The translations under genes and the position numbers were made by a program. This document shows positions 32,637 through 43,667 of a stretch of 64,000 nt of DNA, in pieces. The stretch is from Erysipelotrichaceae bacterium (GTDB lineage: Bacteria > Bacillota_I > Bacilli_A > Erysipelotrichales > Erysipelotrichaceae). Under the pieces are notes generated by a model, which searched no databases, was not told the origin of the DNA, and saw only the letters and a program-made list of their open reading frames with translations. The stretch's first letter is position 1; every line of letters begins with the position of its first letter. The stretch covers positions 1 through 64,000 of the forward strand of contig JAFRIE010000014.1 of the NCBI GenBank assembly GCA_017432885.1. The letters run 5' to 3'.

Positions 32637-32638
32637 AA

Positions 32639-33400
32639 CTAATTCAGGTCTGTTTTGTGGCGGATCATGCTACCGGAAAAATCGATCGCCAGCATGATCA
32701 CTACCGCGATCAAAGAATAAGCAAAGATCGGAATCATGTTGGTTGGATCGGCACTTCTGGATGCGGCGATCACGCTTCCCAGACCGGGATTGGCAGATCC
32801 GGTAATGACTTCCGCCATAATTTCGATCTTGAAACTGAGAGAAAAACTCGATGTCATGGCAACAATGATATAAGGAAAGGCCAGAGGCAGTCTGATTTTT
32901 AGATTTTCTTTAAGAAAGCCGGCTCCGTCAAGTCTCACGGCATTGAGAATGCTTTGAGGTGTATTCCTGATGCCTCCCGCTATTCCTTCATAGAGGATCG
33001 GGAAACAGATCAGGATCACCATCATCATAGGAGCCTTTTTAAAGCCGACCAGAACAATAAAAAAATAGATCAGTGAAGCAGTAGGAACTGCTCTTAACGT
33101 TGTGATCAAAGGGCTTAATAGTCTCTCAAAGAAGGGTGAATTCCCGGATATAATCCCTAACAATAAAGCTGCAGCGAAAGAGAGCAGATAACCGCCAAGC
33201 ATTCTTGAAAAAGTCGCACCAAGGCATCTGTATGTATAACTTTTTCCCATAAGACCCAAGGCATACCGGACTGTCTGAAAAGGTCCGGGAAAAACCATGA
33301 CTTCTTCATGTGTCATACCGGCAAAAAGCTGCCATACACATAGCAGCAGCACAATGCCGTAGAAATAAGTTCTATACTGATCAGCGGTAAATCTCTTCAC
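32639..33400 (-). CDS. ABC transporter permease (SsuC/TauC/ThiX type)
   Basis: 253-aa BPD_transp_1 permease with about six helices and the EAA-like loop 'LDGAGFLKENLKIRLPLAFPYI'. It overlaps the upstream substrate-binding lipoprotein gene by 20 bases. No ATPase gene lies in this operon, so the transporter must borrow one from elsewhere. The family imports sulfonates, taurine, nitrate or thiamine precursors; the substrate here is undetermined. Confidence 0.88.
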   Translation of the reverse strand: MKRFTADQYRTYFYGIVLLLCVWQLFAGMTHEEVMVFPGPFQTVRYALGLMGKSYTYRCLGATFSRMLGGYLLSFAAALLLGIISGNSPFFERLLSPLITTLRAVPTASLIYFFIVLVGFKKAPMMMVILICFPILYEGIAGGIRNTPQSILNAVRLDGAGFLKENLKIRLPLAFPYIIVAMTSSFSLSFKIEIMAEVITGSANPGLGSVIAASRSADPTNMIPIFAYSLIAVVIMLAIDFSGSMIRHKTDLN

Positions 33401-34340
33401 TTGTTCCTTCTATGCCCATAAGTTGTAGGAAAGCTTCGATATCCTGCTGTATGTCTTTCGCTCTCTTGAAACCCAGGCCCATGGCATTGATACCTAAAGC
33501 GTTCTTCTGCTGAAAGACTGCTTTTACGACATTGATGTTCGGCAGACCGAACTGCGTTGTAAATTCATCTCCTTCGTAAACGTTGAGTGCACTGAAAATC
33601 CTTTCCGGATCTTCAATACCGGCATTGATGGATTGTTCCAGAGCATACAGGAACATCTCAGCCGTAGTATCGGGAACACTGTTCTTAATGAATACGGCAG
33701 CCTGAATAATATCCTTGCCGGACTTGTTTTTGTAGGCTTCCTGAATATCGACGGCAACAGAGGCGTTTTCATTCTGTTTCAATGCCGCAAACATGGCGGG
33801 CTGGGCCAGAAAGACATAGTCGACAGGATTGCCTTCCAGATCGACACCTTTCATCAGACAGGCAGCAGCCTGCTGGGCATCCGCAACATAAACAATCCCT
33901 TCATCATAGTCGGAACCATAGAGATAATGAAAGATCCTGCCTGGAAGCATATTTTCATTGCCGAACAGCACGATCTTGTCATCGTTGTCCATCGTATCGT
34001 TTTCATCGTTTCCGCTGGCACCGATATACAGGTTCCCGAAGGTAACAATAGCCGCAAGTCTGTAATCTGCGCCGTTGCCGATGGCTTTTACACCACTGGT
34101 AATGTCGACCGTTATGACATCAGGAGACTCCTCCCCCGTCCATAAAGCACCGATCGCATCGGCTGCGACTCTGGTATAGTTCTCATTGGCGATCCAGTCG
34201 TAAAAAGCCAGAACGGGAGCGCCCTTCGGTGTAACGACCGTCAGTGTATTAGGATCATAGTTTTCCATTTCTTCGTTTTTCGTTGTACCGCAACCGCACA
34301 ACGTCAGTAGAATCAATAATATTACGCATATTTTTTTCAT
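33381..34340 (-). CDS. ABC transporter substrate-binding lipoprotein (NMT1/SsuA-like)
   Basis: 319-aa lipoprotein: signal peptide with lipobox ending 'LCGC' (Cys17), followed by a type II periplasmic-binding fold ('VVTPKGAPVLAFYDWI', 'DVITVDITSGVKAIGNGADYRLAAIVTFGNLYIG', 'DYVFLAQPAMFAAL'). It pairs with the downstream SsuC-like permease. SD is GAGG. Its -10 (TATAAT at 34363-34368, minus strand) places a CRP-like site near -41.5, a class II activator position, so the adjacent Crp/Fnr protein probably activates it. Confidence 0.85.
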   Translation of the reverse strand: MKKICVILLILLTLCGCGTTKNEEMENYDPNTLTVVTPKGAPVLAFYDWIANENYTRVAADAIGALWTGEESPDVITVDITSGVKAIGNGADYRLAAIVTFGNLYIGASGNDENDTMDNDDKIVLFGNENMLPGRIFHYLYGSDYDEGIVYVADAQQAAACLMKGVDLEGNPVDYVFLAQPAMFAALKQNENASVAVDIQEAYKNKSGKDIIQAAVFIKNSVPDTTAEMFLYALEQSINAGIEDPERIFSALNVYEGDEFTTQFGLPNINVVKAVFQQKNALGINAMGLGFKRAKDIQQDIEAFLQLMGIEGTSEEIYR

Positions 34341-34362
34341 TTTCTTTCAACCTCGCGTATAA

Positions 34363-34368
34363 ATTATA
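34363..34368 (-). promoter_or_regulatory. -10 of the substrate-binding protein operon
   Basis: Minus-strand TATAAT with a poor -35, which is typical of activator-dependent promoters. The CRP-like palindrome centre is about 41.5 bases from the expected start point. Confidence 0.6.
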
Positions 34369-34374
34369 TATAAT
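34369..34374 (+). promoter_or_regulatory. -10 of the Crp/Fnr gene
   Basis: TATAAT on the plus strand; the start point would be near 34381, just before the CRP-like site. Confidence 0.5.
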
Positions 34375-34389
34375 AAAGAAAAGAAAGAA

Positions 34390-34405
34390 TGTGATTCAGA
34401 TCACG
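34390..34405. promoter_or_regulatory. CRP-like operator
   Basis: TGTGA-TTCAGA-TCACG, containing the perfect dyad GTGAT-N4-ATCAC. It lies just upstream of the Crp/Fnr gene start codon and upstream of the divergent ABC operon promoter. Confidence 0.75.
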
Positions 34406-34409
34406 AAAT

Positions 34410-34991
34410 ATGAATATCATTGAGAAGCTTGATACGAATGAAAAGAAACGATTAAGAGAAAAGAAACTCACCAGAGGAGAGACTTTGTTCTATGAAGATG
34501 AGAGATGTGATTGTATCGGGATCATCCTTTCTGGAAGCGTACAGATCGTTTCCTTTCTTCCGGACGGGAAACAGATTCTCTATAATTCCCTAAACAAGGG
34601 AGAGATATTCGGGAATAATCTCATCTTCTCTTCAGAACCTTTCTATAAAGGGAATATCGTGGCGAAAGAGAATTCCGTTATTGCTTTGCTTAGAAGAGAT
34701 GATTTGCTGCTGATTCTGGAAACAAACAAGGAATTCTTGCTGGAGTATCTGAAGATACAGTCCAACTTTTCAAAAGAACTCAACAGTCGGATCAGACTCC
34801 TTTCACTTGAAAGTGCAGAAGAACGTTTTCTATACTACATGCATATCCACAAAAACCGGGTCGCATACCATTCGATTTCCGACCTGGCAAGACAGCTGTA
34901 TTTAGAAAGAGAGACCCTTTCAAGGCTATTAAGCAGATTCCTGAAAGAAAAACGCATAATTCGTCATGACAAAACCATAAGACTGATATAA
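34410..34991 (+). CDS. Crp/Fnr-family transcriptional regulator
   Basis: 193-aa regulator. The N-terminal cyclic-nucleotide-binding-like beta barrel (about 15-115, 'GETLFYEDERCDCIGIILSGSVQIVSFLPDGKQILYNSLNKGEIFGNN') is followed by a long dimer helix and a C-terminal HTH ('SISDLARQLYLERETLSRLLSRFLKEKRII'). It lacks the Cys set of FNR, so an oxygen-sensing Fe-S cluster is not expected; the effector is unknown. The CRP-like palindrome 4 bases before its ATG implies negative autoregulation, while the divergent ABC operon is probably activated. Confidence 0.9.
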   Translation: MNIIEKLDTNEKKRLREKKLTRGETLFYEDERCDCIGIILSGSVQIVSFLPDGKQILYNSLNKGEIFGNNLIFSSEPFYKGNIVAKENSVIALLRRDDLLLILETNKEFLLEYLKIQSNFSKELNSRIRLLSLESAEERFLYYMHIHKNRVAYHSISDLARQLYLERETLSRLLSRFLKEKRIIRHDKTIRLI

Positions 34992-35017
34992 TATTTATTA
35001 ATAAAGAGGTAGTAAAG

Positions 35018-36058
35018 ATGTATTCATTCGCAAACGACTATTCCGAAGGAGCATGTCCAAAAGTACTGGATGCTCTGGTTAAGACCAACTATACGCAATC
35101 CGAAGGTTACGGTCTGGATGTTTATTGCAGAAAAGCGGCAGAGACAATTAAAGCCAAGCTTCATCATCAGGATGTAGATGTTCATTTTGTAACGGGTGGA
35201 ACGCCTTGCAATGTTCTGGCGATCAGTCTATTGAAATCCTATGAGGCTGTCATTTGCGCCGAAACAGGACATATCAACGTTCATGAAACGGGAGCCGTGG
35301 AGGCGACCGGGCATAAGATCCTTCCGGTAAAATCTTCAGATGGAAAGATTACGCCTGCCGGGATCAGAAGAATTGTCTTTTCTCATACGGATGAACACAT
35401 GGTAAAACCGAAAATGGTTTTCCTTTCTAACGCGACAGAACTGGGAACGATCTACTCCAAGGAAGAACTGACAGCCATTTATCGGACATGCAAAGAGTTG
35501 GGTCTTTATCTTTATCTGGACGGAGCCAGACTGGGAAACGCTTTGACAGCCGTAGACAATGATCTGACATTCAAAGACATTGCCGATAATACAGACCTCT
35601 TCTATATCGGCGGAACAAAGAACGGCGCATTGCTGGGAGAAGCGATGGTCATCCGTCATCCGGATCTGAAGGCGGAATTCCGTTATCTGCTGAAACAGCG
35701 CTGTTCCATGCTGGCAAAAGCGAAGATCATCGGCGTTCAGTTTCAGGCTTTGCTGGAAGACGACACGTATCTGAAAAACGCCAAAAACGCCAATGTTATG
35801 GCTCAGGCTCTGAAATACGCTTTCCAGCAGCTCGGCATTAAAATGTACATCGACTCCCCTACCAATCAGATCTTCCCGGTACTGGATAATCGTGTACTGG
35901 AGAAAATCAAAGAAAAGTATAAAGTGACCGAATGGGGTAAGTATGATAAAAACAACACAGTCGTAAGATTTGTCTGCTCCTGGGCAACCAAGAAAGACCG
36001 CGTCAAAGACTTCTACAAGGATCTGGTCATCATTCTTAACGAATTCAAAAAAGTATAA
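35018..36058 (+). CDS. Low-specificity threonine aldolase family enzyme
   Basis: 346-aa PLP-dependent lyase of the beta-eliminating/threonine aldolase group that cleaves L-threonine or L-allo-threonine to glycine and acetaldehyde. Visible: 'FVTGGTPCNVLAIS' near the cofactor, 'LYLDGARLGNAL' with the PLP-Asp, and the Schiff-base Lys in 'YIGGTKNGALLGEA'. SD is AGAGGTAG. It stands alone between the Crp gene and a strong terminator. Together with tdh-kbl it gives this organism two threonine-to-glycine routes. Confidence 0.9.
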   Translation: MYSFANDYSEGACPKVLDALVKTNYTQSEGYGLDVYCRKAAETIKAKLHHQDVDVHFVTGGTPCNVLAISLLKSYEAVICAETGHINVHETGAVEATGHKILPVKSSDGKITPAGIRRIVFSHTDEHMVKPKMVFLSNATELGTIYSKEELTAIYRTCKELGLYLYLDGARLGNALTAVDNDLTFKDIADNTDLFYIGGTKNGALLGEAMVIRHPDLKAEFRYLLKQRCSMLAKAKIIGVQFQALLEDDTYLKNAKNANVMAQALKYAFQQLGIKMYIDSPTNQIFPVLDNRVLEKIKEKYKVTEWGKYDKNNTVVRFVCSWATKKDRVKDFYKDLVIILNEFKKV

Positions 36059-36081
36059 AAGCACTGCATATGCAGTGCTTT
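36058..36081. terminator. Bidirectional terminator
   Basis: Perfect AAAGCACTGCA-TA-TGCAGTGCTTT palindrome between convergent genes, overlapping the stop codon region of both. Confidence 0.85.
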
Positions 36082-37057
36082 ATTTTAGTTGGAATGAGAT
36101 GCTTCCCTTTCCGTCCCGATATTCTACTCTGGCATAGGCGCCGTTGATCAGCGTCATTCGCGGGCTGGTATGACCGATGTCCATTTTGCAGATATGCGGG
36201 ATTTTTCCCAGAGCTCTGTCTGCGGCCTTGATATAGTCCAGTTTCGGATCATCGATGCGCGGGAAAGCAACTCTGCCGATCAGTACGCCTCTGCAGTATT
36301 TAAACCATCCGGCGTTCTTATATTGCAGTAAAGTCAGATAAAAATCATAGGCCGACATGCTGAAGATATCAAAATACCAGATAATGCCGTCATCCTTATG
36401 ACGCTCCAGAAAGGCATTCGTATCATCCAAAGAAGTCCCGATCAGTTTTTCAATACATTCGATACAGCCGCCGATCAGCCTTCCTTCGATCTTCATATCG
36501 TTTTTGGCAATCCAACGGACCTTTTCGTAATGTCTGACCTCATCGATTTCATTGAGAAAACTGATATATCGATTATAGGAGTTCTGTTTCACGACATTCC
36601 CTTTCAGATAACGGAAAAAAGTATTCTGAGCACGGTCTGTTTTCCGGATAAATCCGGCTCCGTTAAACCCATACAGTGTCGCAATATCCAGTTTGGTCGT
36701 TACCGTAAAAAGAATATTGGTAGGATCAGACATACCGGCAATCCACTTGGGATTCTTTTGAAACCTGTCAAAATCCACATACGGCATCATTTCCAGCATG
36801 TAATCTCCGCCTGCCGCACATAAAACAGCAGATACTTCCGGATCACAGATCAGCTCCTCCATTTCTTTTGCTCTTTGCTTTGCGGAAGCGCTTCTGTCAT
36901 TGTCTTTTCTTACTGATTTTGTTTCTCGGATCCGATATCCGTTCTGCCTGATCACTTGATTGGATTCTTCCAGTTCATCCAGCTTATGGCCGACACCCTT
37001 GCTGGGGGCACAGATACCGATCAGATCGTTTTCTTTTAGAAATTCAGGATATATCAT
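36080..37057 (-). CDS. S66 peptidase (LD-carboxypeptidase/MccF-like)
   Basis: 325-aa serine peptidase of family S66. The nucleophile Ser sits in 'IAGMSDPTNILF', the catalytic His in 'CKMDIGHTSPRMTLINGA', with the N-terminal 'LKENDLIGICAPSKGV'. Members trim tetrapeptides from peptidoglycan (LdcA) or hydrolyse microcin-type conjugates (MccF). The YSD-type substitution and domain size look more MccF-like, but specificity is unknown. The ATG at 37057 lies six bases after TATATT and there is no SD, so the transcript is probably leaderless. Confidence 0.85.
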   Translation of the reverse strand: MIYPEFLKENDLIGICAPSKGVGHKLDELEESNQVIRQNGYRIRETKSVRKDNDRSASAKQRAKEMEELICDPEVSAVLCAAGGDYMLEMMPYVDFDRFQKNPKWIAGMSDPTNILFTVTTKLDIATLYGFNGAGFIRKTDRAQNTFFRYLKGNVVKQNSYNRYISFLNEIDEVRHYEKVRWIAKNDMKIEGRLIGGCIECIEKLIGTSLDDTNAFLERHKDDGIIWYFDIFSMSAYDFYLTLLQYKNAGWFKYCRGVLIGRVAFPRIDDPKLDYIKAADRALGKIPHICKMDIGHTSPRMTLINGAYARVEYRDGKGSISFQLK

Positions 37058-37063
37058 AATCAA

Positions 37064-37092
37064 AATATACTAAAAGGTACCAATTAAGTCAA
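37064..37092 (-). promoter_or_regulatory. S66 peptidase promoter, leaderless type
   Basis: Minus-strand TTGACT (37087-37092), 17-base spacer, TATATT (37064-37069), six bases to ATG. The spacer contains GGTACC. Confidence 0.78.
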
Positions 37093-37117
37093 AAACACTT
37101 TGCAAGTGGTACCGATT
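37076..37117. repeat. Paired GGTACCRATT elements in divergent promoters
   Basis: GGTACCAATT (37076-37085) and GGTACCGATT (37108-37117), 32 bp apart. The first lies in the -35/-10 spacer of the S66 peptidase promoter, the second in the spacer of the cspA promoter. Probably operators for one regulator. Confidence 0.55.
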
Positions 37118-37128
37118 TGTTCTAAAAT
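37100..37128 (+). promoter_or_regulatory. cspA promoter
   Basis: TTGCAA (37100-37105), 17-base spacer, TAAAAT (37123-37128). It gives a leader of about 31 bases, much shorter than the long thermosensing leader of E. coli cspA. Confidence 0.78.
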
Positions 37129-37165
37129 GAAATTGCATATAGTTTTTTGCTAGTAAAGGGGAATT

Positions 37166-37363
37166 ATGACAGGTAAAGTTAAGTGGTTTAATGCCGCTAA
37201 AGGTTATGGCTTTATCACAGGTGATGATGGAGTTGAAGTATTTGTTCATTTCTCAGCAATTCTTGTTGATGGCTATAAATCATTAGACGAAGGTCAGGCT
37301 GTCGAATACGAAGTAAAAGACGGTGAAAAAGGCCCTCAGGCATATGATGTCAAGAAGATTTAA
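37166..37363 (+). CDS. cspA: Cold-shock domain protein
   Basis: 65-aa single-stranded nucleic acid-binding protein (RNA chaperone). RNP1 is 'KGYGFIT' and RNP2 is 'VFVHFSAI'; it starts '[17 protein letters not shown]' and matches the CSD fold over its full length. SD is AAGGGGAA. Monocistronic, ending at a strong terminator. Confidence 0.96.
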   Translation: MTGKVKWFNAAKGYGFITGDDGVEVFVHFSAILVDGYKSLDEGQAVEYEVKDGEKGPQAYDVKKI

Positions 37364-37388
37364 TTAAATCGTTTAATTAGACCGGAAT

Positions 37389-37412
37389 AGAACTCAAAAG
37401 AGTTCTTTTTTC
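37389..37412 (+). terminator. cspA terminator
   Basis: AGAACTC-AAAA-GAGTTCT hairpin followed by T6. Confidence 0.9.
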
Positions 37413-37421
37413 ATTCATAAG

Positions 37422-37447
37422 AAAAGCGGCATTTTATGCCGCTTTTT
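37422..37447 (-). terminator. clpB terminator
   Basis: GCGGCAT / ATGCCGC stem inside A4/T5 flanks, just past the clpB stop codon. Confidence 0.88.
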
Positions 37448-37460
37448 CTGTAAACCGTTA

Positions 37461-40013
37461 TTATTGTCTGTTTACCGTATAGTTGCCGTTATTGTCCAGA
37501 TCCACGACGATGTCTTTCGCATCGTAGTTTTCCAGCAGATACTTGGCTACCAGTGATTCTATCGCCCTCTGGATGTGACGTTTCATCGGTCTTGCGCCGT
37601 ATGTTTCATCGAATCCGAGTTCTATGATCTTGTTCATGGCTTTCTGCGTGACTGATAGACTGATATCCGATTCAGCCAGTCTCTTCTTGAGAATGTTCAG
37701 GAACTTCTCGGCGACCTTTTCGATCATGTCCTTATCCAGCGGATTGAATATGATGATCTCGTCGATACGGTTGATGAACTCCGGCTTGAATGTCATCTTG
37801 ACGAGTTCTTCGTACTGCTTTGTCTTCTTTTCCTGATCTTTCTCGAATGCGTACTCGCTTCCCAGGTTGGACGTCATAATGATGATCGTATTTTTGAAGT
37901 CTACAGTTACACCCTTAGAATCCGTGATCCTTCCATCGTCCAGAATCTGCAGAAGAATATTGAAGACATCCGGATGGGCTTTTTCGATCTCATCCAGCAG
38001 GACAATAGAATATGGTTTTCTTCGAACGGCTTCAGTAAGCTGGCCGCCTTCTTCATAACCGACATATCCGGGAGGAGCCCCGATCAGTCTGGATACAGAA
38101 AACTTCTCCATGTATTCAGACATGTCAATGCGGACGATCTTCGATTCATCGTCAAAGAGCTGTTCTGCCAGGGCTTTTGCTACTTCGGTTTTTCCGACCC
38201 CTGTAGGCCCTAAAAAGAGGAATGAACCGATTGGTCGATTCGTATCGGAAACCTGCGCCTTGGACCTTAAAATCGCATCAGAAACCAGTTCCAGAGCCTG
38301 ATCTTGTCCCACAACACGCAGGGACAGTTTCTCTTTCAGTTTCAGCAGCTTTTCTCTCTCTGAAGACATCAGTTTCGAAACATCGATATGGGTCCATTTG
38401 GCAACTACTTTGGCAATGGACTGTTCGTCGACGACTTCCGACAGCATTCTTCCTTCCTTTTCCCTCTCGCTGAGTTCATTGAGCTGTTTTTCGAAAGCGG
38501 GAATCGTTTCATACTGCAGTTTTGATGCTTTTTCATAGTCGGCACTGTTCTGGGCGTCGGACATTTCCAGTTTTGCTCTTTCCAGTTTTTCCTTAAGCTG
38601 TTTCACCTGCTGCAAGTCTTCTTTTTCTTTCTGCCATCTGGCATCCAGAAGATTCTTTTTTTCTTTCAAAGATTCCAGATCCTTTTCCAGTTCTTCCAGC
38701 CTTCTGGTCGCCTTTTCATCCGTCTCTTTCTTTAAAGAAATCTTTTCGATCTCCAGAGTATCGATCTTACGGCTTAGTTCATCCAGTTCTGCCGGTTTAG
38801 AATCCATCTCTACTCTAGTAGATGCACAGGCTTCATCGATCAGGTCGATCGCCTTGTCCGGAAGAAAACGGTCTGAGATATAGCGGTTCGACAATGTCGC
38901 TGCCGCTATGATGGCATCATCCTTGATCTTGACGCCATGATGGGCTTCAAAACGATCCTTCAGTCCTCTCAAAATCGAGATCGTATCTTCTACGGTCGGT
39001 TCATCGATGCTGACTTTCTGGAATCTTCTCTCTAGAGCGGAATCCTTTTCGATGTACTTGCGGTATTCGTCAAAAGTGGTTGCACCGATACACCGCAGTT
39101 CACCCCTTGCCAACATCGGTTTTAACAGATTGGCCGCATCCATCGCTCCTTCCGTTTTACCTGCACCGACAAGATTATGGATCTCATCAATGAACAGAAT
39201 GATCTTTCCGTCCGCATCCTGTATCTGCTTCAGTACAGCCTTTAAACGTTCCTCAAATTCACCTCTGTATTTTGCCCCTGCAATCAGGGAACCCATATCC
39301 AGTTCGATCAGGTCTTTGTCTTTTAAGCCCAGCGGAACATCGTTATTGAAAATACGCCAGGCCAGGCCTTCTACGATCGCTGTCTTGCCTACACCAGGCT
39401 CACCGATCAGGACCGGGTTGTTTTTGGTTTTTCTTGAGAGTATTTCTATCACTCTACGGATCTCTTCGTCCCTGCCGATGACCGGATCGATCTTGCCGTT
39501 TCGGACATCATCCACAAGGTTTCTTCCATATTTCTTTAACGGATTCAGATTGTTTTCATCTTCCTGATTGTTGATCATTGTACCACCCCTTTCCAGGCTG
39601 TATTTATCTTCTATATCATTTCTGGTAAAACCGCAGTATTTTCTAAGTTCCTCACAGACCGAAGACTGATTGTACAGTAAAGCAATAAACAGATCGAACA
39701 TGGAAATGTACTTGTCTTTTCTCTGTTTTGACTTCTGCAGAGCTTCGTTATAGGAATTGGCAACATAGCGGTTTACCATCGGGTTTTCTGTTGTGTCAGA
39801 GGAAGGGAGCCTCTTCAGATAAGTATCATTGATGCTGACCAGACGGTTTACATCAGTGTGGAAACCGTTCAGCAGATCGGTAATGTCCCTTTCCTGCAGG
39901 AAAGCTGCAAGCAAGTGTTCGCTGCAAAGTTCAGGATTGGCATTTTCTTTACAGATACTTAAGGCTTTCATCAGAATGTCCTGCAGTTTTTCCGTCATTA
40001 ATTCAGGATTCAT
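37461..40013 (-). CDS. clpB: Disaggregase ClpB
   Basis: Hexameric AAA+ chaperone that works with DnaK/DnaJ/GrpE to dissolve aggregates. The 850-aa protein has an N-terminal double Clp repeat (1-145) and NBD1 with Walker A '[14 protein letters not shown]'. The coiled-coil M domain (about 400-520) is rich in E/K/L. NBD2 has '[14 protein letters not shown]' and the C-terminal '[22 protein letters not shown]'. There is no ClpP-binding loop, as expected for ClpB. It has its own CIRCE-bearing upstream region, separate from hrcA-dnaJ. Confidence 0.96.
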   Translation of the reverse strand: MNPELMTEKLQDILMKALSICKENANPELCSEHLLAAFLQERDITDLLNGFHTDVNRLVSINDTYLKRLPSSDTTENPMVNRYVANSYNEALQKSKQRKDKYISMFDLFIALLYNQSSVCEELRKYCGFTRNDIEDKYSLERGGTMINNQEDENNLNPLKKYGRNLVDDVRNGKIDPVIGRDEEIRRVIEILSRKTKNNPVLIGEPGVGKTAIVEGLAWRIFNNDVPLGLKDKDLIELDMGSLIAGAKYRGEFEERLKAVLKQIQDADGKIILFIDEIHNLVGAGKTEGAMDAANLLKPMLARGELRCIGATTFDEYRKYIEKDSALERRFQKVSIDEPTVEDTISILRGLKDRFEAHHGVKIKDDAIIAAATLSNRYISDRFLPDKAIDLIDEACASTRVEMDSKPAELDELSRKIDTLEIEKISLKKETDEKATRRLEELEKDLESLKEKKNLLDARWQKEKEDLQQVKQLKEKLERAKLEMSDAQNSADYEKASKLQYETIPAFEKQLNELSEREKEGRMLSEVVDEQSIAKVVAKWTHIDVSKLMSSEREKLLKLKEKLSLRVVGQDQALELVSDAILRSKAQVSDTNRPIGSFLFLGPTGVGKTEVAKALAEQLFDDESKIVRIDMSEYMEKFSVSRLIGAPPGYVGYEEGGQLTEAVRRKPYSIVLLDEIEKAHPDVFNILLQILDDGRITDSKGVTVDFKNTIIIMTSNLGSEYAFEKDQEKKTKQYEELVKMTFKPEFINRIDEIIIFNPLDKDMIEKVAEKFLNILKKRLAESDISLSVTQKAMNKIIELGFDETYGARPMKRHIQRAIESLVAKYLLENYDAKDIVVDLDNNGNYTVNRQ

Positions 40014-40026
40014 CTATATACCTCCT

Positions 40027-40053
40027 TTAGCACTTATTATTTATGAGTGCTAA
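40027..40053. promoter_or_regulatory. CIRCE element upstream of clpB
   Basis: TTAGCACTT-N9-GAGTGCTAA, one mismatch from the canonical HrcA site. It sits immediately before the clpB SD, so HrcA controls clpB here. Confidence 0.92.
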
Positions 40054-40066
40054 TGATAACGTATTA

Positions 40067-40093
40067 TTTAAGTAGGAGCCAGTCCTACTTAAA
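40067..40093 (-). other. Perfect 11-bp hairpin between dnaJ and clpB
   Basis: TTTAAGTAGGA-GCCAG-TCCTACTTAAA overlaps the dnaJ stop codon and has no T-run on the minus strand. It may attenuate or protect the dnaJ message end rather than terminate efficiently. Confidence 0.5.
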
Positions 40094-41218
40094 GTTTTTC
40101 TTAAATCTGTCAAATACAGTTTCTTTTTTCCGGTTTGCCAGTTTCTCATAGAGTTCTTTTTCTTCCCGGTTCAGTTTCTTGGGGATCTCTACCTGCACAT
40201 CGACAATCTGATCGCCCATGTTTCCGCTTCTAAGGTCCTTGATTCCGTATCCTCGTAAACGAAGCTGCTGACCGGGCTGTGTGCCGGCCGGTATGGTCAG
40301 TTCCACATCGCCATGTGCGGTTGGCACATCAACTGTCGTTCCCAAAGTTGCATCTACAGCTGAAATTGGGACGGTTATGTGAATGTTGTTTCCATCTCTG
40401 CGGAAATGTTTATGCGGTCTGACCCGGATCTCGATATACAGATCTCCGTTTGGTCCGCCGTTACTTCCTCTTTCCCCATATCCGGACAGCCTGACTTGCT
40501 GACCGGAATTGATTCCTGCCGGAATAGATACTTCAACTTGTTCTTTTACAGTATTGTAACCTTCACCTCCGCAGTGCGGACAGATTTTCTTGATTCGTTT
40601 TCCGCTGCCGCGGCAATCCGGGCAGGCCGTCTGCTGTTGAATCACACCGAACGGTGTCCTGGACTGTCGAACCACCCGTCCTGTACCTCTGCAGGTGGAA
40701 CACGTCTCAATATCGGATCTGCTGGCAGCACCTGTACCGTCACAGTAGCTGCATTTTTTTTCTACTGATATATTGACCAGTTTATCAACGCCGTGAACGG
40801 CATCCAGGAAATCGATATCCATGGACATGTATCGGTTTTCGCCTTTCATCGGGCTGGTTCTTCTGGAACTGCTTCCGCCGAAGTTGAAACCGGAGAATCC
40901 CGATCCCATTCCTCCCATAAAGCTCGAGAAGATGTCACCGAGATCATCCATGTTCATACCGCCAAAGCCTCCGGAGAAGTCCTGTGAGAATCCATCCATG
41001 CCGGCATGACCAAACTGATCATAAGTGGCTTTTTTCTGTGGGTCCGACAGGACTTCGTAGGCTTCGTTTATTTCTTTGAATTTTGTTTCCGCGTCAGGTG
41101 CTTTGTTTATATCAGGGTGATACTGTTTTGCCAACTTACGGTAGGCTTTTTTAATATCATCCGCACTGGCGTTTTTTGATAAGCCTAAAACCTCATAATA
41201 ATCGCGTTTGTCGGCCAT
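40085..41218 (-). CDS. dnaJ: Chaperone DnaJ
   Basis: Hsp40 co-chaperone that delivers substrates to DnaK and stimulates its ATPase. The 377-aa protein has a J domain with the HPD motif ('QYHPDI'), a Gly/Phe region (about 72-115), four zinc motifs ('CSYCDGTG', 'CSTCRGTG', 'CPDCRGSG', 'CPHCGGEG') and C-terminal substrate domains. It follows dnaK in the HrcA-controlled operon. SD is AGGGAGG. Confidence 0.97.
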   Translation of the reverse strand: MADKRDYYEVLGLSKNASADDIKKAYRKLAKQYHPDINKAPDAETKFKEINEAYEVLSDPQKKATYDQFGHAGMDGFSQDFSGGFGGMNMDDLGDIFSSFMGGMGSGFSGFNFGGSSSRRTSPMKGENRYMSMDIDFLDAVHGVDKLVNISVEKKCSYCDGTGAASRSDIETCSTCRGTGRVVRQSRTPFGVIQQQTACPDCRGSGKRIKKICPHCGGEGYNTVKEQVEVSIPAGINSGQQVRLSGYGERGSNGGPNGDLYIEIRVRPHKHFRRDGNNIHITVPISAVDATLGTTVDVPTAHGDVELTIPAGTQPGQQLRLRGYGIKDLRSGNMGDQIVDVQVEIPKKLNREEKELYEKLANRKKETVFDRFKKNFK

Positions 41219-41252
41219 GATACCTCCCTTCTATTTCTTGTGGTTTCTCTTA

Positions 41253-43656
<2,404 letters not shown>

Positions 43657-43667
43657 CTTCTTCCTTT

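Noticed and set aside
35336-36064. 242-codon minus-strand ORF
   Set aside because: Shadow of the threonine aldolase gene.
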